Counted from the stretch's first letter, positions 42,015 through 50,916 are shown. The stretch is DNA of 64,000 bases from Tropicimonas sp033101155 (GCF_033101155.1 NZ_JAWMPX010000005.1:1-64000); one strand, 5' to 3'. The notes: generated by a model not told the origin, from the letters alone. Translations and numbers: made by a program.

Positions 42015-43907
42015 CTACTTGGCGTAGCCCGCTCCCTTGAGCGCCACGGTGATCTCGTCGAGGATGACCGGATCGTCGATCGTTGCCGGCATCTTGAATT
42101 CCTCACTATCGGCGATCTTCTGCATCGTGCCACGCAGGATCTTGCCCGAGCGTGTCTTGGGCAGCCGGTCGACGACAATGGCGTTGCGGAAGGCAGCGAC
42201 CGGACCGATCTCGTGGCGCACGAGACCGACGCATTCGGTGATCACCTCCTCGGGCGAGCGCTCATGGGATGCGTTGAGGCAGAGGAAGCCGAGCGGAAGC
42301 TGGCCCTTCAACTGGTCGGCCACGCCGATCACGGCGCATTCTGCGACATCCGGATGCTCGGCCAGAACCTCTTCCATGGCGCCCGTCGAAAGACGGTGAC
42401 CGGCGACGTTGATGACGTCATCGGTGCGCGACATGATGTAGAGATAGCCGTCCGCGTCCTTATACCCGGCATCGCCCGTCTCGTAATAGCCGGGGAAATG
42501 CTCGAGATAGGACTTCTTGTAGCGCTCTTCGGCGTTCCAGAGGGTCTGCAACGTGCCCGGGGGCAACGGCAACTTGATTGCAATGGCCCCCATCGTGTCG
42601 GCCCCTTCGACCTCGTGGCCACCCTCGTCGAGGATATGCACCTCGTAACCGGGCATCGGCACGGACGGGCTGCCGAGCTTAGTCGGAAGTTCCTCGATCC
42701 CGATCGGGTTGGCGGCGATGGCCCAGCCGGTCTCGGTCTGCCACCAGTGGTCCACCACCGGCACGCCGAGATGCTCCTGCGCCCATTTCACCGTGTCCGG
42801 ATCCGCGCGCTCGCCTGCCAGGAAGAGCGCCTGCAGGTCATGCAGCTTGTAGCGCTTGATCCATTCCCCGTTCGGATCCTCTCGCTTGATGGCCCGCAGC
42901 GCGGTCGGCGCGGTGAAGAAGCTCTTCACCCGGTGGTTCTGGATGATCTTCCAGAAGACCCCGGCATGGGGCGTGCCAATCGGCTTGCCCTCGAAGACCA
43001 GCGTTTCGGCGCCAGCCAGAAGCGGCCCGTAGCAGATATAGGAGTGCCCCACGACCCAACCGACATCGGAGGCAGCCCAGAAACGCTCGCCGGGACCTAC
43101 ATTGTAGATGTTTTGCATCGACCATTGCAGCGCCACGAGATGGCCGGCGGTGGAGCGCACGACACCCTTGGGCTGGCCGGTGGTGCCGGAGGTATAGAGG
43201 ATATAGGCAGGGTGGTTGCCCTCGACGGGCAGGCAATCCACCGGCTTCACGCCGTACTGGAAGGCGTGCCAGTCGAAATCGCGGCCCTCGACGAGCTTGG
43301 CGACTTCCTGTTCACGCTGGAAGACGACGCAGAATTCCGGCTTGTACTCGGCCTGTTCGATGGCCTCGTCGAGCAGCGGCTTGTAATGGACAACACGGCC
43401 GGGCTCGAGACCACAGGAGGCCGCGATGATCGCCTTCGGTTTGGCGTCGTCGATGCGCACGGCAAGCTCATGGGCGGCGAATCCGCCAAAGACCACCGAA
43501 TGCACGGCGCCGATCCGGGCACAGGCCAGCATGGCTTCGATCGCCTCGGGCACCATCGGCATGTAGATGATGACGCGGTCGCCCTTTTCCACGCCGCGCA
43601 TCTTCAGCGCACCGGCAAGGCTGGCCACGCGGTCGCGGAGCTCGGTATAGGTGATTCCCTTGCTCGAATGGGTGATCGGGCTCTCATGCATGATGGCCAG
43701 ATTGTCGCCGCGCCCGGCTTCGACATGGCGGTCCACGGCGTTGTAGCAGGTGTTGACCAGCGCATCCGAGAACCACTCATACATCGGGCCCTTGTCGTCG
43801 AAGAGGGCCTTGCTCGGCGGCTGGAACCAGTCCACCGCTTCGGCCGCCTTCATCCAGAACGCTTCCGGATCATCTTTCCAGGCGTCATAGATGTCGGAAT
43901 ATCCCAT
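42015..43907 (-). CDS. prpE: propionate-CoA ligase
   Basis: A 630-residue acyl-CoA synthetase. AMP-binding motifs are YTSGTTGQPKGVVRST and WWQTETGWAIA; the C-terminal lysine lies in KTRSGKILRGTMQKIA. The N-terminal YSDIYDAWKDDPEAFWMKAA and the SDVGWVVGHSYICYGPLL segment separate PrpE from acetyl-CoA synthetase. It activates propionate to propionyl-CoA for the methylcitrate or methylmalonyl route. It is monocistronic here, 132 bases from the receiver/HPt gene, and follows the PEP carboxykinase terminator on the same strand. Confidence 0.93.
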   Translation of the reverse strand: MGYSDIYDAWKDDPEAFWMKAAEAVDWFQPPSKALFDDKGPMYEWFSDALVNTCYNAVDRHVEAGRGDNLAIMHESPITHSSKGITYTELRDRVASLAGALKMRGVEKGDRVIIYMPMVPEAIEAMLACARIGAVHSVVFGGFAAHELAVRIDDAKPKAIIAASCGLEPGRVVHYKPLLDEAIEQAEYKPEFCVVFQREQEVAKLVEGRDFDWHAFQYGVKPVDCLPVEGNHPAYILYTSGTTGQPKGVVRSTAGHLVALQWSMQNIYNVGPGERFWAASDVGWVVGHSYICYGPLLAGAETLVFEGKPIGTPHAGVFWKIIQNHRVKSFFTAPTALRAIKREDPNGEWIKRYKLHDLQALFLAGERADPDTVKWAQEHLGVPVVDHWWQTETGWAIAANPIGIEELPTKLGSPSVPMPGYEVHILDEGGHEVEGADTMGAIAIKLPLPPGTLQTLWNAEERYKKSYLEHFPGYYETGDAGYKDADGYLYIMSRTDDVINVAGHRLSTGAMEEVLAEHPDVAECAVIGVADQLKGQLPLGFLCLNASHERSPEEVITECVGLVRHEIGPVAAFRNAIVVDRLPKTRSGKILRGTMQKIADSEEFKMPATIDDPVILDEITVALKGAGYAK

Positions 43908-44147
43908 CAGTTCTCTCCCTCCAAAACTTTGCGAGAGTTACGCAAATGGGGCGGTTTTGCGCAAGTCTGTTGCGCGGGCACTTCGTCGCTTTTTTGGCGC
44001 TAACGGATGCTGCAGCGCCGAGACACGTCGCCGCAGTGCAGCGCAAATGGGCCGCAACGCACCCTTTCCCCTCTTCGCGCCTACGAGGCAGACCCGCAAC
44101 CAGCCCGATGAGAACCGGCGCGACTCGCCCCATGAGACATGCGCAAG

Positions 44148-44174
44148 AAAAAGGGGGCAGCCGAAGCTGCCCCC
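44148..44174 (-). terminator. rho-independent terminator of pckG
   Basis: On the minus strand, a 9-base-pair stem (GGGGGCAGC at 44153-44161 paired with GCTGCCCCC at 44166-44174), loop of four, then a T-run (plus-strand AAAAA at 44148-44152). It ends 28 bases after the pckG stop. Confidence 0.9.
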
Positions 44175-44202
44175 CTCTCTATTCGTTCAGGCTATCGCCC
44201 GA

Positions 44203-46041
44203 TTAGTGCTCATGCTCGTGGGCGAGTTCCCAGTGATCCGGGGAGCGCCACACGCGCGAGCGAAGAAGTTCACGCTCGAAGATGAACTCTTTCGGCAGGC
44301 GATCGAAGAACTTGTCGAACTGTTCCTCATGGGCGCGAGCTTCCGCCGTACCCGCGTCGCGCTCGACACTCATCAACTCGTAGAAGGTATCGGACGGGAA
44401 ATCGAGGCCTTCCCAGTGGATGTCTTCGTGCTGCGGCATCCAGCCGATCGGGCTTTCCACCGCGTTGCCGCGGCCGTGGACACGATCCACGATCCACTTC
44501 AGCACGCGCATGTTCTCACCGAAGCCCGGCCAGATGAACTTGCCTTCTTCGTCCTTGCGGAACCAGTTGACGCGGAACATCCGAGGCGGCTTGGACACGC
44601 GACGACCAACGTTCAGCCAATGGCTGAAATAGTCGGCCATGTTGTAGCCACAGAAGGGCAGCATCGCCATCGGGTCGCGGCGCATGGCGGAGACGCCAAT
44701 GGCAGCAGCGGTGGCTTCGGAACCCATGGTAGCGGCAAGGTAGACGCCGTGCGACCAGTTGAAGGACTGGTAGACCAGCGGCATGTCCTTGGACATACGG
44801 CCACCGAAGACGAAGCCGTCGATCGCAACACCTGCCGGGTCTTCCCAGGCCGGGTCGATGGTCGGGCAGTTGGCAGCCGGAGCCGTGAAACGGCCGTTCG
44901 GGTGCGCGGCCGGGGTCTCGCTTGCGGGAGTCCAGTCGTTGCCTTTCCAGTCGATGAGGTGCGCGGGCGCCTCTTTCGTCATGCCTTCCCACCAGATGTC
45001 GCCATCGTCGGTCAGCGCGACGTTGGTATAGATGACATCCTTCTTGATGGTGTCCATGGCGATCGGGTTGGTGGCGTAGTTGGTGCCAGGAGCAACGCCG
45101 AAGAAGCCCGATTCCGGGTTGATCGCGCGCAGTTCGCCATCCGGACCCTTCTTGATCCAGGCGATGTCGTCCCCAACGGTCGAGACCTTCCAGCCCTCGA
45201 AACCCTTCGGCGGCATCAGCATGGCCAGGTTGGTCTTGCCGCAAGCCGACGGGAAGGCCGCGCCGAGATAGGTCTTCTCACCTTCCGGCGATTCCAGACC
45301 CATGATCAGCATGTGCTCGGCGAGCCAACCTTCGTCGCGGGCCATGACCGAGGCGATACGCAGGGCCAGGCATTTCTTGCCGAGCAGGGCGTTACCGCCG
45401 TAGCCGGAACCGTAGGACCAGATCTCGTAGGTCTCGGGGAAGTGGACGATGTACTTGTCGTCGATATTGGCTTCGCAGGGCCACGGCACGTCGGCCTGAC
45501 CGTCTTCGAGCGGCGCACCAACGGAGTGCATGCAGGGGATGTAGTCGCCGTCTTCACCGAGCGATTCCAGCACTTCGTTGCCAACGCGGGTCATCAGCAT
45601 CATGTTGGTGACAACATAGGGGCTGTCGGTGATCTCGATGCCGATCTTGGAGATCGGGGAGCCGATCGGACCCATGGAGAAGGGGATGACGTACATCGTA
45701 CGGCCCTTCATGGAGCCGTCGAACTTCTCGTTCAGGATCGCGCGCATCTCGGCCGGGTCGTACCAGTTGTTGGTCGGGCCGGCGTCGCCCTTGCTGTTGG
45801 AGCAGATGAAGGTACGGTTCTCGACCCGGCCAACGTCGGACGGGTGGGAGCGGGCGAGGTAGCTGTTCGGGCGCAGCTCAGGGTTCAGGCGGATATAGGT
45901 GCCGCTGTCGACCATCAGCTGGGAGAGCTCGTCATACTGTTCCTGGGAACCATCAGCCCAGACGACCTGGTCGGGCTTGGCGAGGGCCGCCATCTTTTCG
46001 ACCCACTTGACCAGCCGGGCGTTCTTGGTTGGAGCTTCCAT
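44203..46041 (-). CDS. pckG: phosphoenolpyruvate carboxykinase (GTP)
   Basis: A 612-residue GTP-dependent PEPCK, not the roughly 530-residue ATP type. Marks are SNSKGDAGPTNNWYDP, the P-loop FPSACGKTNLAMLMPP and FGGRMSKDMPLVYQSFNW. The reactive cysteine is in the P-loop (ACGKT), as in the GTP class. It makes PEP from oxaloacetate for gluconeogenesis. The start follows GAGGAGGAAAGC. It is divergent from chvI across 385 bases. In many related genomes the ATP enzyme (pckA) occupies this place, so this looks like a non-homologous swap. Confidence 0.95.
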   Translation of the reverse strand: MEAPTKNARLVKWVEKMAALAKPDQVVWADGSQEQYDELSQLMVDSGTYIRLNPELRPNSYLARSHPSDVGRVENRTFICSNSKGDAGPTNNWYDPAEMRAILNEKFDGSMKGRTMYVIPFSMGPIGSPISKIGIEITDSPYVVTNMMLMTRVGNEVLESLGEDGDYIPCMHSVGAPLEDGQADVPWPCEANIDDKYIVHFPETYEIWSYGSGYGGNALLGKKCLALRIASVMARDEGWLAEHMLIMGLESPEGEKTYLGAAFPSACGKTNLAMLMPPKGFEGWKVSTVGDDIAWIKKGPDGELRAINPESGFFGVAPGTNYATNPIAMDTIKKDVIYTNVALTDDGDIWWEGMTKEAPAHLIDWKGNDWTPASETPAAHPNGRFTAPAANCPTIDPAWEDPAGVAIDGFVFGGRMSKDMPLVYQSFNWSHGVYLAATMGSEATAAAIGVSAMRRDPMAMLPFCGYNMADYFSHWLNVGRRVSKPPRMFRVNWFRKDEEGKFIWPGFGENMRVLKWIVDRVHGRGNAVESPIGWMPQHEDIHWEGLDFPSDTFYELMSVERDAGTAEARAHEEQFDKFFDRLPKEFIFERELLRSRVWRSPDHWELAHEHEH

Positions 46042-46135
46042 GCTTTCCTCCTCGGATTGCAGTCTGTTTGCGCAGGGGGGGGCCTGGCAGCCAGGGCCAC
46101 CTTGGCCCGGCGCGCTTGATATAACACCTCCGAAA

Positions 46136-46167
46136 CCGTTTGCTACCGTCGCCAGAGCCGTTTGTTA
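46136..46167. promoter_or_regulatory. direct repeats upstream of pckG
   Basis: CCGTTTGCTA (46136-46145) and CCGTTTGTTA (46158-46167) are direct repeats whose starts are 22 bases apart, about two helical turns. They lie about 100 bases upstream of the pckG start, in the divergent spacer with chvI. Tandem sites at this spacing suit an OmpR/PhoB-type regulator such as ChvI. This is inference from spacing only. Confidence 0.35.
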
Positions 46168-46356
46168 GCGCCACAATGTCGCTGTTTCTTGCTGTGAATA
46201 GCCGGAATGCCGCGACTACATACCAATGCATACAAAACGGCATTGCCGGGTTGCGCCCCTCGCAAGGCGGAGGGGCAAACGTGATGCAAATTAGTCATTC
46301 CTTTCCGAAATGCCGCTTCTGTAACGGACATAAAGGCATGCGATTCGCTTTCTCAG

Positions 46357-46385
46357 TTGATTCTGGGGCTCGGAACCGGGAAAAT
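46357..46385 (+). promoter_or_regulatory. candidate sigma-70 promoter for chvI
   Basis: TTGATT (46357-46362), a 17-base spacer and GAAAAT (46380-46385), each matching four of six consensus bases, 42 bases before the chvI start. The rest of the 385-base spacer (46042-46426) shows no small gene; one open frame at 46140-46406 has no ribosome site. Confidence 0.35.
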
Positions 46386-46426
46386 GTGGTAAAAATAAAT
46401 AAATGAGCAGTACGAGGGTCACGCCA

Positions 46427-47128
46427 ATGTCGCGCATCGCGCTTGTGGACGACGACAGAAACATCCTCACCTCGGTTTCCATGACATTGGAAGCTGAAGG
46501 ATTTGAGGTTGAAACCTACAATGACGGTCAGTCGGCGCTGGACGCCTTCAACCGACGCCTGCCGGATATGGCAGTGCTCGACATAAAGATGCCGCGCATG
46601 GACGGGATGGACCTGTTGCAACGGCTGCGCCAGAAGAGCTCGATGCCGGTGATCTTCCTGACATCGAAAGATGATGAGATCGACGAGGTGCTCGGCCTGC
46701 GCATGGGCGCGGACGATTACGTCAAGAAGCCCTTCTCGCAACGGCTGCTCGTCGAGCGCATCCGGGCGCTGCTGCGTCGGCAGGAAGCGCTCAATGCGGA
46801 TGAGGCCGGCGAGCCGGAAACCGCACAGGTGCTCACGCGCGGCGAGCTCGTGATGGACCCGCTGCGCCATTCGGTGAGCTGGAAAGGTCTGGATGTCTCG
46901 CTGACCGTCACCGAATTCCTTTTGTTACAGGCGCTCGCGCAGCGACCCGGCTTCGTAAAGAGCCGCGATCAGCTGATGGATGTGGCCTATGACGACCAAG
47001 TCTATGTCGATGACCGCACGATCGACAGCCACATCAAGCGCCTGCGCAAGAAGATGCGGAGCGTGGACTCCGAATTCTCCGCGATCGAGACGCTTTATGG
47101 CATCGGTTACAGATATAACGAAGAATAA
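46427..47128 (+). CDS. chvI: response regulator ChvI
   Basis: A 233-residue OmpR/PhoB-family regulator. The receiver has acidic residues Asp8-Asp10, acceptor Asp52 in VLDIKMPRMDG and a lysine in DDYVKKPF. The C-terminal winged helix includes LTVTEFLLLQALAQRPGFVK and YVDDRTIDSHIKRLRKKM. The opening MSRIALVDDDRNILTSVSMT is nearly the family standard, which supports the ATG at 46427 (GAGGG nine bases upstream) over the ATG at 46403. ChvI with ChvG controls acid and envelope stress responses and carbon metabolism in alphaproteobacteria. chvG starts 28 bases after its stop. Confidence 0.95.
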   Translation: MSRIALVDDDRNILTSVSMTLEAEGFEVETYNDGQSALDAFNRRLPDMAVLDIKMPRMDGMDLLQRLRQKSSMPVIFLTSKDDEIDEVLGLRMGADDYVKKPFSQRLLVERIRALLRRQEALNADEAGEPETAQVLTRGELVMDPLRHSVSWKGLDVSLTVTEFLLLQALAQRPGFVKSRDQLMDVAYDDQVYVDDRTIDSHIKRLRKKMRSVDSEFSAIETLYGIGYRYNEE

Positions 47129-47156
47129 GCGGGCTGCCGCTGAAGGGACTGGAAAG

Positions 47157-48842
47157 GTGCGCGACACCGGTCACGAGTTCGATTCCGACGTTGTTCTGGG
47201 CGAAGATTGGGTCGTCCCGGATACAAGCGATGCGGATATGCGCCAGAAGCGCGAGAGGCGGGGATACCTCACGCTGAACCGCTCACCGCTGGCGCGCAAG
47301 ATCATCACCTTTAACCTGATAGGCTTGTTGATCCTGGTCGGTGGCGTTTTCTATCTCAATCCGTTTCGAGATTCCATCGCCGCCCAACGCATCGCCGGGT
47401 TGAAAACCGAGGCCTCGCTGATCGCCAATGTCTTCGAGACGCAGCTTCCCAGCGAGGGTCCAGTGTCTCTCTCCCCTGCCGCTGGCGGCTTGGATCCGCA
47501 GACAACCTTGGCCGAGCTAACGCTGACTCGCGGCGTGCAGGTCTTCGTCTATGACGGAGACGGGCAACTCGTGGCGCAGGAAGCCGCCCCCAGGGTCAAC
47601 CTTACGCCGCCTCAGAATTCGACAGTCATCACCGACTTCCTCAATGCGATCTGGGTTGGCACCTCGCGATTGCTGACCCCGGTTCCGGCAGAGACGTCAT
47701 GGACGGATGGCGAAACCCTCGCGCACCAGCTTGCGGCAGAGGCCGCGAATGGAACTCCTGCCGTGGTCGCCGGGACAGACGAGGCAGGCGAGACGCTTTT
47801 CGCAGTGGCGTCGCCGATCCGATACGGCGACGAAATTCTCGGGGTCGTGGCGATGTCCTCGCTGCCGGGCGAGGTTGATCGGCTGGTGCGCAAGGAGCGC
47901 GAACAGGTTCTTCAGATGTTCGTCATCGCCATTCTGGTCTCGATCGGCCTGAGCCTCGTGCTCGCCTCGACCATCGCCAACCCGCTCTCGGACCTGGCAG
48001 CCGCCGCAGAGATCGGACGTGATCGCAATGCCCGGAAGATGACCCCGGGACGGATCCGGATCCCCGACCTGACCGGTCGCCCGGACGAGATCGGCCGGCT
48101 GTCCGGTGCCCTGCGCGGCATGGTCGCCGCGCTCTACGACAGGATTGACGCCAACGAGCAATTCGCGGCCGATGTCGCGCATGAGATCAAGAATCCGCTC
48201 GCGTCACTCCGCTCCGCCGTCGGGACAATGCGGGTCGCCAAACGCGACGACCAGCGCGAGAAGCTGCTTGATGTGATCGACCATGACGTGCGCCGCCTGG
48301 ACCGGCTGGTCAGTGACATCTCCAACGCCTCGCGTCTGGATTCGGAACTGGTCAAGGAAGACGAAGAACGGTTCGACCTCGTGAAGATGCTCGGCAACCT
48401 GACCGACTACCTGGGCGAGGAAGCCAAGGGCAAAGGGGTCGAGTTTATTACTGACCTTCCCCGGCAACCGATCGAGGTCTTTGGGTTGGAGGCGCGGTTG
48501 GCGCAGGTCTTCGTCAATCTCATAGGCAACGCCGTAAGCTTCTGTGAAGATGGCGATGCCGTCCGGGTCTGGGTGCGCAAGCGCGACAACCGCGTGCTTG
48601 TTGTCTGCGAAGATACGGGCCCCGGCATTCCCGAACAGGCGCTTTCGAAGATCTTCAATCGTTTCTATTCCGAACGTCCGCCGGGACAGTTCGGCAATCA
48701 CTCCGGGCTCGGCCTGGCGATATCGAAACAGATTGTCGAGGCGCATGGTGGCGTGATCTGGGCCGAAAATATCCGCCCCACCGACGCCGATATCGCCTCC
48801 GAGCCTTTGGGCGCGCGTTTCGTTGTCGGCCTGCCGGTGTAA
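47157..48842 (+). CDS. chvG: sensor histidine kinase ChvG
   Basis: A 561-residue membrane kinase. After a charged cytoplasmic leader (about 1-45) come a first span (about 47-65), a periplasmic stimulus-sensing domain, a second span (about 252-272), a HAMP linker, the HisKA domain with the phospho-histidine His342 in FAADVAHEIKNPLASLRSAV, and an HATPase domain (NLIGNAVSFCEDG, DTGPGIPEQ, GLGLAISKQIVEAHGG). The start is GTG at 47157 behind GGAAAG; longer frames overlap chvI. The periplasmic domain is where the ExoR-type repressor binds in rhizobia; no exoR gene is in this window. Confidence 0.94.
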   Translation: MRDTGHEFDSDVVLGEDWVVPDTSDADMRQKRERRGYLTLNRSPLARKIITFNLIGLLILVGGVFYLNPFRDSIAAQRIAGLKTEASLIANVFETQLPSEGPVSLSPAAGGLDPQTTLAELTLTRGVQVFVYDGDGQLVAQEAAPRVNLTPPQNSTVITDFLNAIWVGTSRLLTPVPAETSWTDGETLAHQLAAEAANGTPAVVAGTDEAGETLFAVASPIRYGDEILGVVAMSSLPGEVDRLVRKEREQVLQMFVIAILVSIGLSLVLASTIANPLSDLAAAAEIGRDRNARKMTPGRIRIPDLTGRPDEIGRLSGALRGMVAALYDRIDANEQFAADVAHEIKNPLASLRSAVGTMRVAKRDDQREKLLDVIDHDVRRLDRLVSDISNASRLDSELVKEDEERFDLVKMLGNLTDYLGEEAKGKGVEFITDLPRQPIEVFGLEARLAQVFVNLIGNAVSFCEDGDAVRVWVRKRDNRVLVVCEDTGPGIPEQALSKIFNRFYSERPPGQFGNHSGLGLAISKQIVEAHGGVIWAENIRPTDADIASEPLGARFVVGLPV

Positions 48843-48848
48843 GGACGC

Positions 48849-49295
48849 ATGACCGGCGGCGAAGAGGACACTGAGCACCGAACCCGCCTGCACGCCTCCG
48901 CCGTCGCACTCGACGGCCACGCCCTGTTGATCCTCGGCCCGTCGGGCAGCGGAAAATCCACCCTGGCGCTGGAGTTGATCTCGCAGGGCCTGACGCTCGT
49001 CGCCGATGACCAGACACTGCTTCGCCGGGATGGCGCGCGGATTCTGGTATCGCCGCACCCCAATATCGCTGGTCGGATAGAGGCACGCCATGTCGGGCTG
49101 CTGCGTCTCCCGTACCAAAGCGACACCCCGCTCGCCCTCGCCATCGACCTCGGCATCCCGGAAACCCACCGCCTTCCACCGCCGCGCAGACTCGACCTGC
49201 TTGGTCAAAAGGTCATCTTGCTGCACGCCCCCCCTGACGGGCATGCAGCACATGCGATCATTCACTGCCTGCAAGGAAGGCGAGAGACGCCATGA
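48849..49295 (+). CDS. hprK: HPr kinase/phosphorylase, short alphaproteobacterial type
   Basis: A 148-residue HprK consisting of the C-terminal kinase domain only, as is normal in alphaproteobacteria. Walker A is GPSGSGKST (30-38), followed by LVADDQTLLRR, and the RIEARHVGLLRLP segment corresponds to the HprK signature. It phosphorylates HPr on a serine. It lies 6 bases after chvG and overlaps rapZ by four bases (ATGA). Confidence 0.93.
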   Translation: MTGGEEDTEHRTRLHASAVALDGHALLILGPSGSGKSTLALELISQGLTLVADDQTLLRRDGARILVSPHPNIAGRIEARHVGLLRLPYQSDTPLALAIDLGIPETHRLPPPRRLDLLGQKVILLHAPPDGHAAHAIIHCLQGRRETP

Positions 49296-50215
49296 CCGAC
49301 ACGAGTCCCGCGCCGGCCGAACCCCACGCGCCCCGCATCCTGCTCGTCACAGGACCGTCCGGCGCCGGACGCAGCACCGCGATCCGCGCGCTTGAAGATC
49401 TCGGCTACGAGGTCATCGACAACCTTCCGCTTTCGCTCGTACCCCGCCTGCTCGAAGGCCCGCGGCAGGGGCCGTCCCTCGCGCTCGGTGTCGACACCCG
49501 AAACCGCGATTTCTCCACCGGTGCCTTTCTCGAAATGCTCGACCGGCTCGACGTTTTCGGCGTCGAACTGCTCTATCTCGATTGCCGCAGCGAGATCCTC
49601 CAACGTCGTTATTCCGAGACACGCCGTCGCCACCCGTTGGCGCCTGCCGAAAGCCCCGCAATCGGCATCGCTCGCGATTTCGACCTTCTGGCCTCGATCC
49701 GGCACCGTGCCGATATCGTTATCGACACCTCTGAACTGACCGTTCACGAGTTGCGCGCCGAAGTCGGTCGCTGGTTCGGCAACCAGATGGACAACCGCCT
49801 CGCGCTCTCCATCCATTCATTTTCCTACAAGCGCGGCCTGCCGCGTGGGTTGGACATGGTCTTCGACTGCCGCTTCCTGCGCAATCCCTACTGGGAACCG
49901 AGCCTGCGCAGCCTGAATGGACTCTCCGCGGAGGTCGCAGACTACGTCTCAGAGGATCCCCGTTTCGATGGCTTCTTCGAAAAGGTCCGCGATTTGGCGC
50001 TGTTGCTTCTGCCCGCCTATGTCGAGGAGGGAAAATCCTACCTCGCAATCGGGTTTGGCTGCACCGGGGGGCAGCACCGATCTGTTACCATGGCGGAAAA
50101 GCTCGGGAATACGCTTGCGGAGGCCGGATGGCAGGTGTCAATTAGACATAGAGAACTAGAACGAAATGTAGCCGCCGCTGGCAGACCAGCGCCTCAGACG
50201 GGGACAAGGAATTGA
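49292..50215 (+). CDS. rapZ: RNase adapter RapZ
   Basis: A 307-residue RapZ. The N-terminal nucleotide-binding motif is GPSGAGRST (21-29), with arginine where E. coli has the Walker A lysine, followed by ALEDLGYEVIDNLPLSLVP. The C-terminal domain has FSYKRGLPRGLDMVFDCRFL and IGFGCTGGQHRSVTMAEKL, the amino-sugar-sensing part. In E. coli RapZ binds GlcN6P and directs RNase E to GlmZ; a target sRNA here is unknown. It sits between hprK and the EIIA gene with overlaps on both sides. Confidence 0.94.
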   Translation: MTDTSPAPAEPHAPRILLVTGPSGAGRSTAIRALEDLGYEVIDNLPLSLVPRLLEGPRQGPSLALGVDTRNRDFSTGAFLEMLDRLDVFGVELLYLDCRSEILQRRYSETRRRHPLAPAESPAIGIARDFDLLASIRHRADIVIDTSELTVHELRAEVGRWFGNQMDNRLALSIHSFSYKRGLPRGLDMVFDCRFLRNPYWEPSLRSLNGLSAEVADYVSEDPRFDGFFEKVRDLALLLLPAYVEEGKSYLAIGFGCTGGQHRSVTMAEKLGNTLAEAGWQVSIRHRELERNVAAAGRPAPQTGTRN

Positions 50216-50613
50216 TTGGCATCGTGATCGTTGCTCACGGAGGCCTTGCCAAAGAGTATCTTGCCGCGGTGGAACATGTCGTCGGCAAACAGGTTGGGAT
50301 GCGTGCCATCGCCATCGCGCCGGAGCATGACCGGGTTCTCAAGCAGGCAGAAATTCTCGAGGCGGCCGATGCGGTCGATAGCGGTGACGGGGTGGTCGTG
50401 GTGACCGACATGTTCGGCGGCTCGCCCTCCAATCTCTCGCTGCGCGCCTGCAACCACGAGAATCGCAAGATCCTCTACGGCGCAAATCTGCCAATGCTTA
50501 TCAAGCTGGCCAAGTCGCGCCAGATGTCAGTTGGCGACGCCGTCAGCAATGCCCTGGTGGCCGGGCGCAAATACATCAACAGCTTCGACGGCGCAGCCGG
50601 GATATCCGATTGA
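50212..50613 (+). CDS. PTS EIIA component, mannose/fructose family
   Basis: A 133-residue EIIA-Man domain. The phospho-histidine is His9 in IGIVIVAHGGLAKEYL, and VVVVTDMFGGSPSNLSLRA is the conserved second motif. The start is TTG at 50212, overlapping the rapZ stop, which gives the family-standard N-terminus MIGIVIVAHGG. No EIIB or EIIC gene follows, so it should act as a regulatory phospho-carrier and not in sugar uptake. HPr starts immediately after its stop. Confidence 0.92.
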   Translation: MIGIVIVAHGGLAKEYLAAVEHVVGKQVGMRAIAIAPEHDRVLKQAEILEAADAVDSGDGVVVVTDMFGGSPSNLSLRACNHENRKILYGANLPMLIKLAKSRQMSVGDAVSNALVAGRKYINSFDGAAGISD

Positions 50614-50892
50614 ATGAGCAAATCCAGTTTGAAGATTATCCAGATCATCAACGAGAAGGGGCTGCATGCCCGCGCCTCGGCGAAATTCGTCGAGACGGTC
50701 GAAGAATTCGAGGCCGAGGCAGAGGTTCGCAAGGACGGTCTTGACGCCGCAGGCGACAGTATCATGGGGCTTTTGATGTTGGCAGCATCCCGGGGAACCT
50801 CTATTGAGGTCGAAACCAGAGGGCCGCAAGCCGAAGAGCTGATGCTGGCGCTAGAGGAGTTGGTCGCCGGCCGTTTCGGCGAAGGAATGTAG
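50614..50892 (+). CDS. HPr-family phosphocarrier protein
   Basis: A 92-residue HPr. His18 in NEKGLHARASAKFV is the PEP-dependent site, and Ser49 in GDSIMGLLMLAAS is the HprK target. Both sites are intact, matching the presence of hprK four genes upstream. The ATG directly follows the stop of the EIIA gene (TGAATG). No EI (ptsP or ptsI) gene is in the window, so the phosphate source is encoded elsewhere. The protein has a PtsH/NPr-like role in a regulatory PTS. Confidence 0.93.
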   Translation: MSKSSLKIIQIINEKGLHARASAKFVETVEEFEAEAEVRKDGLDAAGDSIMGLLMLAASRGTSIEVETRGPQAEELMLALEELVAGRFGEGM

Positions 50893-50916
50893 GAAGAGCG
50901 CGGGGGACCTGGCAAG

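Noticed and set aside
41811..44003. 730-codon plus-strand frame over prpE
   Set aside because: prpE is full length with all adenylation motifs on the minus strand.
43891..46119. 742-codon plus-strand frame over pckG
   Set aside because: pckG is intact on the minus strand and ends at a proper terminator; the plus-strand frame has no start signal.
46140..46406. 88-codon frame in the pckG-chvI spacer
   Set aside because: No ribosome site, mixed composition, and it overlaps the likely chvI promoter.
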